From: Candidatus Taylorbacteria bacterium RIFCSPLOWO2_01_FULL_50_130
GTDB lineage: Bacteria > Patescibacteriota > Minisyncoccia > Phycocordibacterales > UBA10002
Length of the DNA: 10,366 nucleotides
Direction: 5' to 3'
NCBI GenBank assembly: GCA_001821155.1
Contig: MHSB01000010.1
Location: 5,702-16,067 of the forward strand
The first letter of the stretch is position 1. Each line of letters begins with the position of its first letter. The position numbers were made by a program, and so were the translations under genes. This document shows, piece by piece, positions 1-6,230 of this stretch. The notes beneath the pieces are model-generated. The model was not told the origin of the DNA. It made no database searches and saw only the letters and a list, made by a program, of their open reading frames with translations.

Positions 1-1
1 A

Positions 2-259
2 TTGCTCCAGGCGGGGAAACTTCGGGAGGCCCGAAAAATGCTTGAAGCGCTTGCGGACCGCGGTTTGACCGCGAAAGAAAAGGCAGAAGCGAACATCTTG
101 CAGTCGCGCCTCTCCATAAAGCTTGCCAACGCGATTAACCAAACCTACATTGACGCGCTTGACGCTTCAATAGAACAACTGAAGACGCTGCAGGCGAAAG
201 GGCGCGCCTTTTTCGAAAAAGTAAAACTGGCAAAAACACGATCGGAGCTTGCGAAATAA
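2..259 (+). CDS. C-terminal part of an unrecognised helical protein
   Basis: The reading frame is open at the left edge of the window and ends at TAA 257-259, so only the last 85 or so residues are visible and the true start lies outside. The sequence is rich in Ala, Leu, Lys and Glu with almost no Gly or Pro, as expected of an all-helical, possibly coiled-coil or TPR-like C-terminus (for example LREARKMLEALADRGL, then SIEQLKTLQAKGRAFFEKV). No signal peptide, membrane segment or catalytic motif can be seen in this part. I do not recognise the family. It lies upstream of the ATPase gene on the same strand but is separated by about 160 bp that contains an independent promoter, so it is probably not in the same transcript. 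Confidence 0.6.
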   Translation: MLQAGKLREARKMLEALADRGLTAKEKAEANILQSRLSIKLANAINQTYIDALDASIEQLKTLQAKGRAFFEKVKLAKTRSELAK

Positions 260-263
260 AGGG

Positions 264-291
264 AACTGGCACAGGCAACTGGAACTAGCAT
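264..291. repeat. degenerate heptad array, ACTGG type
   Basis: Four 7-nt units, aactggc, acaggca, actggaa and ctagcat, begin 4 nt after the stop codon of the preceding gene. The 9-mer aactggaac (277-285) recurs at 3279-3287 and 6554-6562, both intergenic. The array at 3279 also begins exactly 4 nt after a stop codon. The periodicity is read by eye and the units are degenerate. Function is unknown. Confidence 0.45.
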
Positions 292-297
292 AGACCC

Positions 298-340
298 ACA
301 AAGGTTCAACCTTTCTCCCGACTCAAGGTTGGACCTTTGT
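298..340. repeat. 16-bp inverted repeat with 11-nt loop; operator or mRNA hairpin
   Basis: The arms at 298-313 and 325-340 are complementary over 16 positions; the single mismatch is a G.U pair in RNA. The left arm is itself a perfect 13-nt palindrome (aaggttcaacctt, 301-313) and the right arm is nearly one, so the site can be read as one long hairpin or as two adjacent dyad sites. No T-tract follows, so it is not a typical terminator. It ends 20 bp before the extended -10 box of the next gene, which suits a repressor operator. Confidence 0.55.
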
Positions 341-359
341 CTGGAACGGTTTTGCTTTG

Positions 360-368
360 TGGTATCAT
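360..368 (+). promoter_or_regulatory. extended -10 promoter (TGG-TATCAT) ahead of the ATPase gene
   Basis: The sequence TGG followed by TATCAT matches an extended -10 (TGnTATnnT). No good -35 is visible at 340-345, which is common for extended -10 promoters. Transcription would start near 375-376, just at an ATG (376) that opens only a 10-codon frame. The dyad repeat at 298-340 sits where a -35 region or operator would be. Confidence 0.45.
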
Positions 369-380
369 AGTTTGCATGGA

Positions 381-522
381 ATCCCGTAGTAGAATTTCAG
401 GTTTATGAAAAAAAGTGAGCTATGGGCGGAAGCTTAGAGCCAAAAGCTAGGCAACATTTATCATCATTGATATCGAAGGATAGTCCGCCAAAGGCGGACG
501 ACCTGAAATTTCACTGCGGGAT
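381..522. repeat. 142-bp element with 22-bp terminal inverted repeats (MITE-like)
   Basis: The left end (381-402) and right end (501-522) are inverted copies of each other, matching at 19 of 22 positions; both begin and end with the atcccg/cgggat sequence. A perfect palindrome, gtccgcc-aaa-ggcggac (483-499), abuts the inner side of the right end. The element carries no gene of its own. Its right end runs into an ATG at 521, and the longer reading frame of the ATPase (ATG 422) passes through it. It may be a small non-autonomous mobile element or a foldback repeat; no target-site duplication could be identified. Confidence 0.5.
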
Positions 523-3274
523 GGAAAAAGCGGGCGTGTCTCCAGTTGAAAGACGTTTCTCTTCTCCCGAAGATGAATTGGTGTTTTTGCGCGAAGAAGT
601 GGCGCGCAAAGAACAAGCGCTCGCTGAAAAAGGCGCGGTGTCGGAGCGGGAGCGCGTGATACGAGAGACTGTCACTTCCTACGCGAAAACGCCGCCCGGA
701 GAAGCGCTTCATCCAAAGATGGAACTCTCGCCCAAACGGCGGGAGACCATCGTGCTTGACCTCGCTCCCGAACCGCACGACAAGCAGATAGAGTCCCTCG
801 TCGTCGTGTTGCGGGAAAAAGGCGTCCTCAACACCATGCGGGTCGTGGAGAAGATGAATAACCCCCACCTCTACGACGATTTTCACCGTTTTTTAATACA
901 GTACATCGCGGTTGGGTTGCCGGTTACGGGGCTTCCGGAGAAGAATCCCCTGTGGCGGCCGCTCCATATGACGCTGTTTGAGATCTCTCTTCCGGAGGCC
1001 ACTAAGGAGGAAGCCGAAAAAGAACTCAAATCGCTCATTTCCGGCATGGAACAATTCTACGCTGGCATGCTCTCCGTGGCGGACAAAAAAGAGCGGGGCG
1101 CGTATTTTAGCGTCGAAATCGCCAACGCGAATGGGAGCGACGAAGCCGTCTTTTACGTATCGGTCCCTACGTCCAAAAAAGCGCTCTTTGAAAAGCAGTC
1201 AAAATCACTCTTTCACAACGCGAAGATTCGGGAGGTGAAAGACGACTACAATATCTTCAACGCGGAAGGCATCTCGCTCGGTTCCGTCGCCGCGCTCGGG
1301 AAGAACCCCATCTTCCCGCTGAAATTGTACGAAGAATTTCAAGTAGACCCGCTCAATGTGATTCTCCATAGTTTCTCCAAAATTGACCGGGAAGGAGAAG
1401 GGGCGGCGATCCAAATAGTGCTCCGGCCGCCGCAGCATTCGTACAATGAACGCTACGAATACGCCCTACACCAAATACAAAAGGGGGTGCCGGTCCCGAA
1501 AGCAGTCAACATTCCGTTCTCGATTGCGGGCCAGGTATTCAAGGCGGTGAGGGACGTGCTCTCCGGAGAAGAAGAAAAGCGGAAGAAAAAGCGGAAGGAA
1601 GAAGGACAGAATCTCAAAATTGACGAGCTTGCGGTGGAGGAAATCAAGAAAAAAGTTTCCGCGCCCATGCTTGAGTGCAGTTTGCGCGTTGTAAGTTCTG
1701 CCGGCACGCGCGAAGCCGCGGCAGAGATACTCTCCGACATTGAGGCGGCGTTCAACCAATTCGGAAGCGGGACGGGAAATGAACTCCGCTGGAAACGCCT
1801 TGAAAGGACGGGGCTTGGGAAACTCCTGCGAGCGTTTAGCTTGCGGCTCTTTGACGAGCGGGAGAGTTTTCCCCTGAATACAAAAGAACTTACCACATTG
1901 GTGCATTTTCCCTCCACGAAGCTCAAGTCCGCCCCCGCCCTCCGACAGACCAAGGCGGGGAGCGCTCCTGCGCCGGCAGGACTTCCCGCTGGCGGGCTTT
2001 TGCTCGGGGTAAACAGAGTGCGCGGAGAAGACACAAGAATCTTCATCACCCCGGATGATCGTCTCCGCCATTTCTACACCATCGGTCAGACCGGCACCGG
2101 GAAGACCACTTTCCTCAAAAACATGATTGCGCAAGATATCGCGAATGGAGAAGGGCTGTGTTTTATAGACCCGCACGGCGTTGACGTATTTGACGTGCTC
2201 ACCATGATTCCCCAGAACCGTTATGAAGACCTCATCTACTTTGACCCGTCCGATACCTTGCGGCCGATGGGGCTTAATATGTTGGAGTATGATACGCGAT
2301 TTCCAGAACAGAAAACCTTCGTCGTGAACGAAATGCTCTCCATTTTCGACAAACTCTTCGATATGAGGACGGCGGGAGGACCGATGTTTGAACAATACTT
2401 CAGGAATGCCGTGCTTCTTACGATTGAAGACCCTATCGGCGGCTCGACGCTCCTTGATGTGTCCCGCGTGCTCGCGAGCAAGGATTTCCGCGAGCAGAAG
2501 CTCTCGCGTTGTCAAAACCCCGTCGTAAGCCAGTTTTGGAGGGAAGTGGCGGAAAAAGCCGGCGGCGAAGCGTCGCTCCAAAATATCGTACCCTACATTG
2601 TCTCAAAGTTTGACAATTTTCTTTCAAACGAAATCATGCGCCCGATTATCGCGCAGGAGCGTTCCACCTTCAATTTCCGCGAGATTATGGATGGCAAAAA
2701 GATACTGCTTGTTAATCTCGCCAAGGGCCGCTTGGGGGAGCTCAACGCGAACCTCATCGGCCTCATTCTTGTCGGGAAGATCTTGATGGCGGCGCTTTCC
2801 CGCGTGGATTCCTTTGGCAGGGACCTTCCGCCGTTTTACCTCTACCTTGACGAGTTCCAAAACATTACCACACCCTCCATTTCCTCAATTCTCTCGGAGG
2901 CGAGGAAGTACAAACTTGCGCTCATCATCGCGCATCAATTTATCAAACAGCTTGATGAAAAAATCAAAGATGCGGTGTTCGGCAACGTCGGGAGTATGGC
3001 GATGTTCCGCGTTGGCGCGGAGGACGCCGAGTTTTTGGTCAAGCAGCTTGAACCGGTGTTTAACGATCAGGACCTTATCAATTTGGATAACCGCAATGCT
3101 TATATGAAGCTTCTCGTAAATGGTCGGCCGGTGAAGCCGTTTTCCCTCGAAACAATTCCACCGCCCGCGGGGAAGAGCGAGCACGCGGAAAAGTTGAAGG
3201 AGCTCTCTTCTCTCAAATTCGGCCGCGCGCGGGAGGAGGTCGAAGCGGAGATTAGGGAGAAATACAGAAAGTAA
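422..3274 (+). CDS. VirD4/TraG-like type IV coupling ATPase (HerA/FtsK-type P-loop protein)
   Basis: A 950-residue protein whose C-terminal 400 residues form a RecA-like motor. Walker A GQTGTGKTT is at residues 555-563, Walker B FYLYLDE at 805-811 (D810, E811), a sensor-like AHQF at 837-840 and a likely arginine-finger region MFRVG at 861-865. This order matches the VirD4/TraD/TraG coupling proteins and HerA-like ATPases that pump DNA using ATP. The first 500 residues are an unassigned domain with a Lys/Glu-rich stretch near 383-395. No transmembrane helix is visible, unlike classical VirD4, so it is probably cytosolic or held by a partner. The linker at about 503-527 is Ala/Pro/Gly-rich and built from palindromic DNA. 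Start choice is uncertain: ATG 422 gives the longest frame, but its first 33 codons lie in an inverted-repeat element and ATG 521 may be the true start. Neither has a clear Shine-Dalgarno. No other secretion genes are visible nearby. Confidence 0.85.
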   Translation: MGGSLEPKARQHLSSLISKDSPPKADDLKFHCGMEKAGVSPVERRFSSPEDELVFLREEVARKEQALAEKGAVSERERVIRETVTSYAKTPPGEALHPKMELSPKRRETIVLDLAPEPHDKQIESLVVVLREKGVLNTMRVVEKMNNPHLYDDFHRFLIQYIAVGLPVTGLPEKNPLWRPLHMTLFEISLPEATKEEAEKELKSLISGMEQFYAGMLSVADKKERGAYFSVEIANANGSDEAVFYVSVPTSKKALFEKQSKSLFHNAKIREVKDDYNIFNAEGISLGSVAALGKNPIFPLKLYEEFQVDPLNVILHSFSKIDREGEGAAIQIVLRPPQHSYNERYEYALHQIQKGVPVPKAVNIPFSIAGQVFKAVRDVLSGEEEKRKKKRKEEGQNLKIDELAVEEIKKKVSAPMLECSLRVVSSAGTREAAAEILSDIEAAFNQFGSGTGNELRWKRLERTGLGKLLRAFSLRLFDERESFPLNTKELTTLVHFPSTKLKSAPALRQTKAGSAPAPAGLPAGGLLLGVNRVRGEDTRIFITPDDRLRHFYTIGQTGTGKTTFLKNMIAQDIANGEGLCFIDPHGVDVFDVLTMIPQNRYEDLIYFDPSDTLRPMGLNMLEYDTRFPEQKTFVVNEMLSIFDKLFDMRTAGGPMFEQYFRNAVLLTIEDPIGGSTLLDVSRVLASKDFREQKLSRCQNPVVSQFWREVAEKAGGEASLQNIVPYIVSKFDNFLSNEIMRPIIAQERSTFNFREIMDGKKILLVNLAKGRLGELNANLIGLILVGKILMAALSRVDSFGRDLPPFYLYLDEFQNITTPSISSILSEARKYKLALIIAHQFIKQLDEKIKDAVFGNVGSMAMFRVGAEDAEFLVKQLEPVFNDQDLINLDNRNAYMKLLVNGRPVKPFSLETIPPPAGKSEHAEKLKELSSLKFGRAREEVEAEIREKYRK
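1933..1996. repeat. three palindromes in a row inside the ATPase gene
   Basis: Three consecutive hairpins lie in the coding sequence: ccccgcc (1933-1939) with ggcgggg (1954-1960), tcctgc (1966-1971) with gcagga (1976-1981) around gccg, and cccgc (1985-1989) with gcggg (1992-1996). They encode the low-complexity Ala/Pro/Gly linker between the N-terminal region and the motor domain. This resembles palindromic elements that insert in frame into tolerant linkers. Confidence 0.5.
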
Positions 3275-3278
3275 ATGA

Positions 3279-3306
3279 AACTGGAACTTGTAACAAGTAA
3301 CTGGGA
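3279..3306. repeat. heptad array after the ATPase gene, ACTGG type
   Basis: Units aactgga, acttgta, acaagta and actggga follow one another with a 7-nt period, beginning 4 nt after the TAA of the ATPase gene. TAA triplets fall at 3291 and 3298. The array at 6554 has the same first unit and the same fourth unit, 21 nt apart in both places. Confidence 0.5.
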
Positions 3307-3370
3307 CAAAGAGAAGGAACGTGTAGTAAGAAATCTTTAATTCTTTATCAGTAATTTTTGGCAAAAATAT

Positions 3371-3958
3371 ATGGAAAAGATGCCACCGCTCGAATCACCG
3401 CCGGAGCGGAGACCACCAGAATCAAAAGCTGGGAAATGGCTGAAACGTTCGGCCGCACTCGCCGGTGCGGCGGCAGTCGGTTATTTTGGCGCGCTGAAGA
3501 AAGAAAAAGATGCAGAAGAAGTTCCGCTTCCGACACAGCCAAAAGCGGTTGAAACAGTCGCACCAATTCGCGAAACTGGCACCGATGTAGCTCTGGACGC
3601 TGTCAACACTCATATCGAAATGCGCCCCATCAAAATTGCGGACGGCATTGAACAAGAACATGCGATTGAAGTAGATGAGAAGGGAAATCCAGTACGTGAC
3701 CTTGGCACCTATCATCTTTGGAAGGAAGCTCAAGCCCTTGAGAAAAGTAAGAGTTCGTTTCGAGGGTATGGCACCGAAACTCGGTCGGGAGGAGGTGAAG
3801 TCACAAAGACACCGTATGTCTCAAAAAACGCGGCGAAGGCAACTTTTTCCGGCTATGGCGTTTCAACCAAGACCGACAGAGGGGAAGTAATCGAAACTCC
3901 GTATGGAGAGAAAAAAGGCGGCAAAAATAAATTCCGCGGGTATGGGGTCGAACCGTAA
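3371..3958 (+). CDS. single-pass membrane protein with C-terminal 29-residue repeats
   Basis: I do not recognise this 195-residue protein. The N-terminus is a Pro/Glu/Arg-rich tail of about 22 residues, followed by a basic WLKR and an Ala/Gly-rich hydrophobic segment (about 27-43), consistent with one membrane anchor. The middle is charged and probably flexible. The C-terminus carries a tandem repeat of exactly 29 residues: units start at F130 and F159, and a truncated third starts at F188. Each has the pattern F-x-GYG, then GEV and TPY at fixed positions. Such GYG/TPY repeats look like a binding or surface segment; this is inference. No Shine-Dalgarno precedes the ATG; an in-frame ATG three codons later is an alternative start. 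It follows the ATPase gene by 96 bp on the same strand and may be co-transcribed with it. Confidence 0.65.
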   Translation: MEKMPPLESPPERRPPESKAGKWLKRSAALAGAAAVGYFGALKKEKDAEEVPLPTQPKAVETVAPIRETGTDVALDAVNTHIEMRPIKIADGIEQEHAIEVDEKGNPVRDLGTYHLWKEAQALEKSKSSFRGYGTETRSGGGEVTKTPYVSKNAAKATFSGYGVSTKTDRGEVIETPYGEKKGGKNKFRGYGVEP

Positions 3959-3989
3959 TCTTTAATCCTTAACAAAAAAGAACATAAAA

Positions 3990-4181
3990 ATGATGCCAGG
4001 GTTTGAGCTTCCGTCCGATGGGGAGAGAAAGAACATTCCAGTTTCGGAATTTGAAGCTGGTTCGGAGGTTCCGGTGGAGTTTAAATGGGGGAAAGTTAAA
4101 AAGCGCGGCGAGGAGCCCAAAGAAAAGCAAAGCTTGAAATCGAGGAGAATATCGGATTTTGGAGGTGAACAGAAAGGCTAA
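3990..4181 (+). CDS. small charged hypothetical protein
   Basis: A 63-residue frame beginning with two consecutive ATG codons, 31 bp after the repeat protein gene on the same strand. The product is hydrophilic and rich in Glu, Lys and Gly, with no membrane segment, cysteine or recognisable motif, and is probably disordered (for example KKRGEEPKEKQSLKSRR). The first residues (MMPGFELPSDGERKN) loosely resemble the Pro/Glu-rich N-terminal tails of the two flanking proteins, which hints at a shared origin but is weak. Coding status rests on its position, orientation and fit with neighbours; it could be spurious. Confidence 0.4.
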   Translation: MMPGFELPSDGERKNIPVSEFEAGSEVPVEFKWGKVKKRGEEPKEKQSLKSRRISDFGGEQKG

Positions 4182-4284
4182 GCTAACTCGCAATTATTAT
4201 TGGCTTTTTAGCCGGTATTTGCTAGGATTGCTTTATTCTTATCGTAGTTATTCGTTGATTCGTACCCATTCGAATATTCGCATT

Positions 4285-4335
4285 ATGCCTCACCCAAAAA
4301 CAGAACGTACCCTCGTCGTTATCAACAATCGTTAA
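4285..4335 (+). pseudogene. fragment of the ndk 5' end (17-codon remnant ORF)
   Basis: The ATG-to-TAA frame encodes MPHPKTERTLVVINNR. The first 13 codons match the start of ndk at 5550 (MSHPKTERTLVII) at 34 of 39 nucleotides; the five differences are all transitions and two of them are silent. Similarity stops abruptly after that, and upstream DNA is unrelated, so only the first ~39 bp of the coding sequence are shared. Its stop codon lies 6 nt before the ATG of the next gene (4342). It is either a decayed partial duplication or a retained short leader ORF. Confidence 0.6.
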
Positions 4336-4341
4336 AAGAAC

Positions 4342-4974
4342 ATGCCAGAAAAATTTCCAGAACAAAACTCACCCAACACTGAAAGGCAGTCAGGTATGAA
4401 AGAGAAACTCCAAAAAGTTGTAGCTCTTGGAGCCATAGGAGTTACCGCACTTGCGGGTGAGGCCTGCTCGCCCGATAAGGGAGATGAAGGAGGACAAGCG
4501 GGCGGTCAAAGCAAATCAGTTGAAATTCAAAAAGACCGGATGTTACCCAATCCCGCTTTGCTTGCCGAGTACCACAAAAATATTCGCGAGTGGAATTTTC
4601 CTTCAAAAGGTCAGAAAGAACGAATTATCGCGCGTGCGCTCGAGATTTCCATCAACAGAGGATTGCGAATAGATAAAGAGAGCAGAGTTGAAGTAGAGGC
4701 CAGAGGAACCGTGCCCGTAGCAATTAAAATTGACGGACAGCCTGTTCCTGTCGGGCCGGGTGATTATACTGCCGAAGAACTAAAGCTCGTACGAATGGTA
4801 GAAGGAATTTCACGGTCAATGGGAAACGCATCTGATCGAAATATAGAGGAATCTCTGGGGAGTGAAGAAAAGATAAGTCCGCTAGCGGATAAAGTCTTTA
4901 ATCAACAGAAGAATCCTCCTAAATCTGGAATTGGCGGGAAGATATACACTTCCCCGGACTTCGAAGATTTTTGA
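4342..4974 (+). CDS. putative exported or lipid-anchored protein of unknown function
   Basis: A 210-residue product that I do not recognise. After an 18-residue Pro/Asn-rich tail comes a signal-like segment: basic MKEKLQK (19-25), hydrophobic VVALGAIGVTALA (26-38), then GEAC with cysteine at 42. This could be a lipobox, although Glu at -2 and Gly at -3 are atypical, or a type I cleavage site. The mature part begins with a Gly/Asp/Lys-rich linker and continues as a soluble domain with no motif I can name. Met19 (4396) may be the true start, since it gives a normal signal peptide; ATG 4342 gives the longest frame. No strong Shine-Dalgarno is seen at either. It follows the ndk remnant ORF by 6 nt, so translation could be coupled to it. 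Confidence 0.6.
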   Translation: MPEKFPEQNSPNTERQSGMKEKLQKVVALGAIGVTALAGEACSPDKGDEGGQAGGQSKSVEIQKDRMLPNPALLAEYHKNIREWNFPSKGQKERIIARALEISINRGLRIDKESRVEVEARGTVPVAIKIDGQPVPVGPGDYTAEELKLVRMVEGISRSMGNASDRNIEESLGSEEKISPLADKVFNQQKNPPKSGIGGKIYTSPDFEDF

Positions 4975-5034
4975 GGTGATGACAATAAGCTCGGGGAACG
5001 AAAGTCAAGAAACGATTTTTAGCCAACAGATGAA

Positions 5035-5062
5035 TTGATTTCGCGCGGGATTTTGATAGTAT
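5035..5062 (+). promoter_or_regulatory. promoter of hicBA (TTGATT-16-TAGTAT), leaderless
   Basis: The -35 TTGATT (5035-5040) is separated by 16 bp from the -10 TAGTAT (5057-5062), which is preceded by TGA, giving an extended -10. The expected transcription start, about 7 nt after the -10, coincides with the A of the hicB ATG at 5069. There is no room for a Shine-Dalgarno, so the mRNA is predicted to be leaderless. Confidence 0.6.
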
Positions 5063-5068
5063 ACGAAC

Positions 5069-5269
5069 ATGAAATACATTGTCGCAATCAGAAAAACCAA
5101 ATATGGCTATGACACCCATGTTCCGGCTCTCCCCGGGTGTCACAGCCAAGGAAATACCGAACGCGAGGCGATTGCAAACACCCGTGATGCTGTTTTGATT
5201 TATCTGGATATGGAGCGAAAAGAACTGAAAGATACGAGATTTAAGGAAATAAAAATAGCGCTAGCGTAA
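5069..5269 (+). CDS. hicB: HicB-like antitoxin
   Basis: A 66-residue protein with the typical HicB N-terminal pattern: YIVAI at the start, YDTHVPALPGCHSQG (residues 14-28), then EREAIANTRDAV. In the family this region forms the partial RNase H-like fold that binds and neutralises the HicA toxin. It is short: many HicB proteins run past 100 residues and carry a C-terminal DNA-binding domain, which is absent here, so it belongs to the short HicB_like type and may not repress its own promoter alone. Its stop overlaps the next ATG by one base (taATG), giving tight coupling to the following hicA-like frame in the order antitoxin then toxin. The preceding -10 box implies a leaderless transcript. 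Confidence 0.85.
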   Translation: MKYIVAIRKTKYGYDTHVPALPGCHSQGNTEREAIANTRDAVLIYLDMERKELKDTRFKEIKIALA

Positions 5270-5454
5270 TGTTATTTACCGATATTTCTTCCGCGCGGGC
5301 AGTTTGCGCCTTTCAAAAAGTCGGTTTTTGGATTTCGATGACACGGGGAACGAAGCATACGGGTATGACAAACGGTACTCGAAAACTTACCATTCCTCGC
5401 CACTCTCGGTTAAACCCGTACACACTTAAAGCAATTATACGGGATGCAGCTTGA
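5269..5454 (+). CDS. hicA: HicA-like mRNA interferase toxin, frameshifted near the 3' end
   Basis: The 61-residue frame matches HicA along its length: an N-terminal helix ending in FQKVGF (15-20), RGTKH (26-30) with His30 at the place of the catalytic histidine (compare GSNH in E. coli HicA), RKLTIPRH (37-44), then LNPYTLKAIIRDA (48-60). HicA folds like a double-stranded RNA-binding domain and cleaves mRNA. The frame stops at 5452-5454 right after RDAA, but a shift of one base at about 5449 opens LTDNEFKPLL followed by a stop at 5481-5483, the expected last helix. This fits loss of one G from a GGC glycine codon. Either the toxin is inactivated or slightly truncated, or there is a sequencing error or slippage. 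It is fully coupled to hicB upstream. Confidence 0.75.
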   Translation: MLFTDISSARAVCAFQKVGFWISMTRGTKHTGMTNGTRKLTIPRHSRLNPYTLKAIIRDAA

Positions 5455-5510
5455 CTGATAATGAATTTAAACCATTGCTCTGAAAGAAGGGTTTGCTTTT
5501 CTTTGCTGGA

Positions 5511-5542
5511 AACTATAAGCTATCAGCTAAAAGCTATAAGCT
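5511..5542. repeat. heptad array just upstream of ndk, TAG type
   Basis: Units aactata, agctatc, agctaaa, agctata and agct follow with a 7-nt period and end 7 nt before the ndk ATG. Read on the minus strand the unit is TAGCTTW, closely related to the TAGCGTT unit after the beta-CASP gene. On the plus strand TAA triplets fall at 5515, 5529 and 5536. Confidence 0.6.
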
Positions 5543-5549
5543 TTCATTT

Positions 5550-6155
5550 ATGTCCCACCCAAAAACAGAACGCACCCTCGTCATTATTAAACCCGATGGG
5601 TTGCAGAGGACGCTCGCCGGCGAGATTGTCCGCCGCTATGAGCGGACCGGGCTCAAACTCACGGGATTAAAAATGACCGTGCCGACCAAAGCGCACGTTC
5701 TAAAGCACTACAATCTTGATCCGAATTGGAAACGGATTGTCGGTGAAAAGTCCATTGAAGCGTACCAGAAAAAAGGACTGAAACCACCCTCCATGGACCC
5801 TCTTGTGCTTGGAGACAAAGTCATTGAAGCGCTTCAGCAGTACCTCACAAGCGGGCCAGTCATCGCCATGGTTTGGCAAGGGGCACATGCAGTCTCAATT
5901 GTCAGAAAAATCACCGGCGGGACGGAGCCGCTCACCTCTGATGTCGGCACCATCCGCGGAGACTTCGTCCTTGACTCCTATCAAATGGCCGATACCGACG
6001 GCAGAGCAGTGCGCAATCTCATTCATGCTTCCGGTTCCGTTACAGAGGCGGAAAATGAAATTGCGCACTGGTTCGAGACAAGGGAACTCGTGAATTACCG
6101 CCTTGTGCAAGAGCAGATTCTTTATGATGTGAATCTGGACGGGTTACTGGAATAA
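5550..6155 (+). CDS. ndk: nucleoside diphosphate kinase, enlarged form
   Basis: Ndk transfers the gamma-phosphate of ATP to nucleoside diphosphates through a phosphohistidine and balances NTP pools in the cytoplasm. Hallmarks: TLVIIKPDG (9-17, K14), TSGPVIAMVWQG (100-111), TIRGDF (134-139) and NLIHASGSVTEAENEI (156-171) with catalytic His159. The protein is 201 residues, against roughly 135-155 for ordinary Ndk. The surplus lies in a segment at about 55-90, just before the SGPV region, an insertion SYQMADTDGRA (143-153) between RGDF and the histidine, and a C-terminal tail after about 176. The chosen ATG 5550 gives the family's normal N-terminus; an upstream in-frame ATG at 5493 would add a run encoded by the heptad array and is rejected. 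No Shine-Dalgarno is visible. It is probably transcribed from near the array. Confidence 0.95.
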   Translation: MSHPKTERTLVIIKPDGLQRTLAGEIVRRYERTGLKLTGLKMTVPTKAHVLKHYNLDPNWKRIVGEKSIEAYQKKGLKPPSMDPLVLGDKVIEALQQYLTSGPVIAMVWQGAHAVSIVRKITGGTEPLTSDVGTIRGDFVLDSYQMADTDGRAVRNLIHASGSVTEAENEIAHWFETRELVNYRLVQEQILYDVNLDGLLE

Positions 6156-6230
6156 TCATAATGCAAATGCCGCAAATGGGCGCCGGTCGTTCGCAACATT
6201 CGCGCAGTAATTTGTAGCATTCGTATTTCT

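Noticed and set aside
264..291. Possible CRISPR or direct-repeat array at the heptad tracts
   Set aside because: Units are 7 nt, degenerate and contiguous without spacers, and no cas gene is present.
1466..2581. Long minus-strand open frame (371 codons) opposite the ATPase gene
   Set aside because: It lies antisense to the conserved motor domain with Walker A, has no recognisable motif and is an expected shadow of a high-GC coding strand.
3275..3340. Short frame MKLELVTSNWDKEKERVVRNL after the ATPase gene
   Set aside because: Its first half is the translated heptad array; no start signal and no similarity recognised.
4979..5038. Short frame MTISSGNESQETIFSQQMN after the exported-protein gene
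   Set aside because: AGGTG directly abuts the ATG with no proper spacing, and 19 codons without a recognisable motif are not enough.
5493..5549. Upstream extension of Ndk
   Set aside because: The added residues translate the heptad array, and the family N-terminus begins at ATG 5550.
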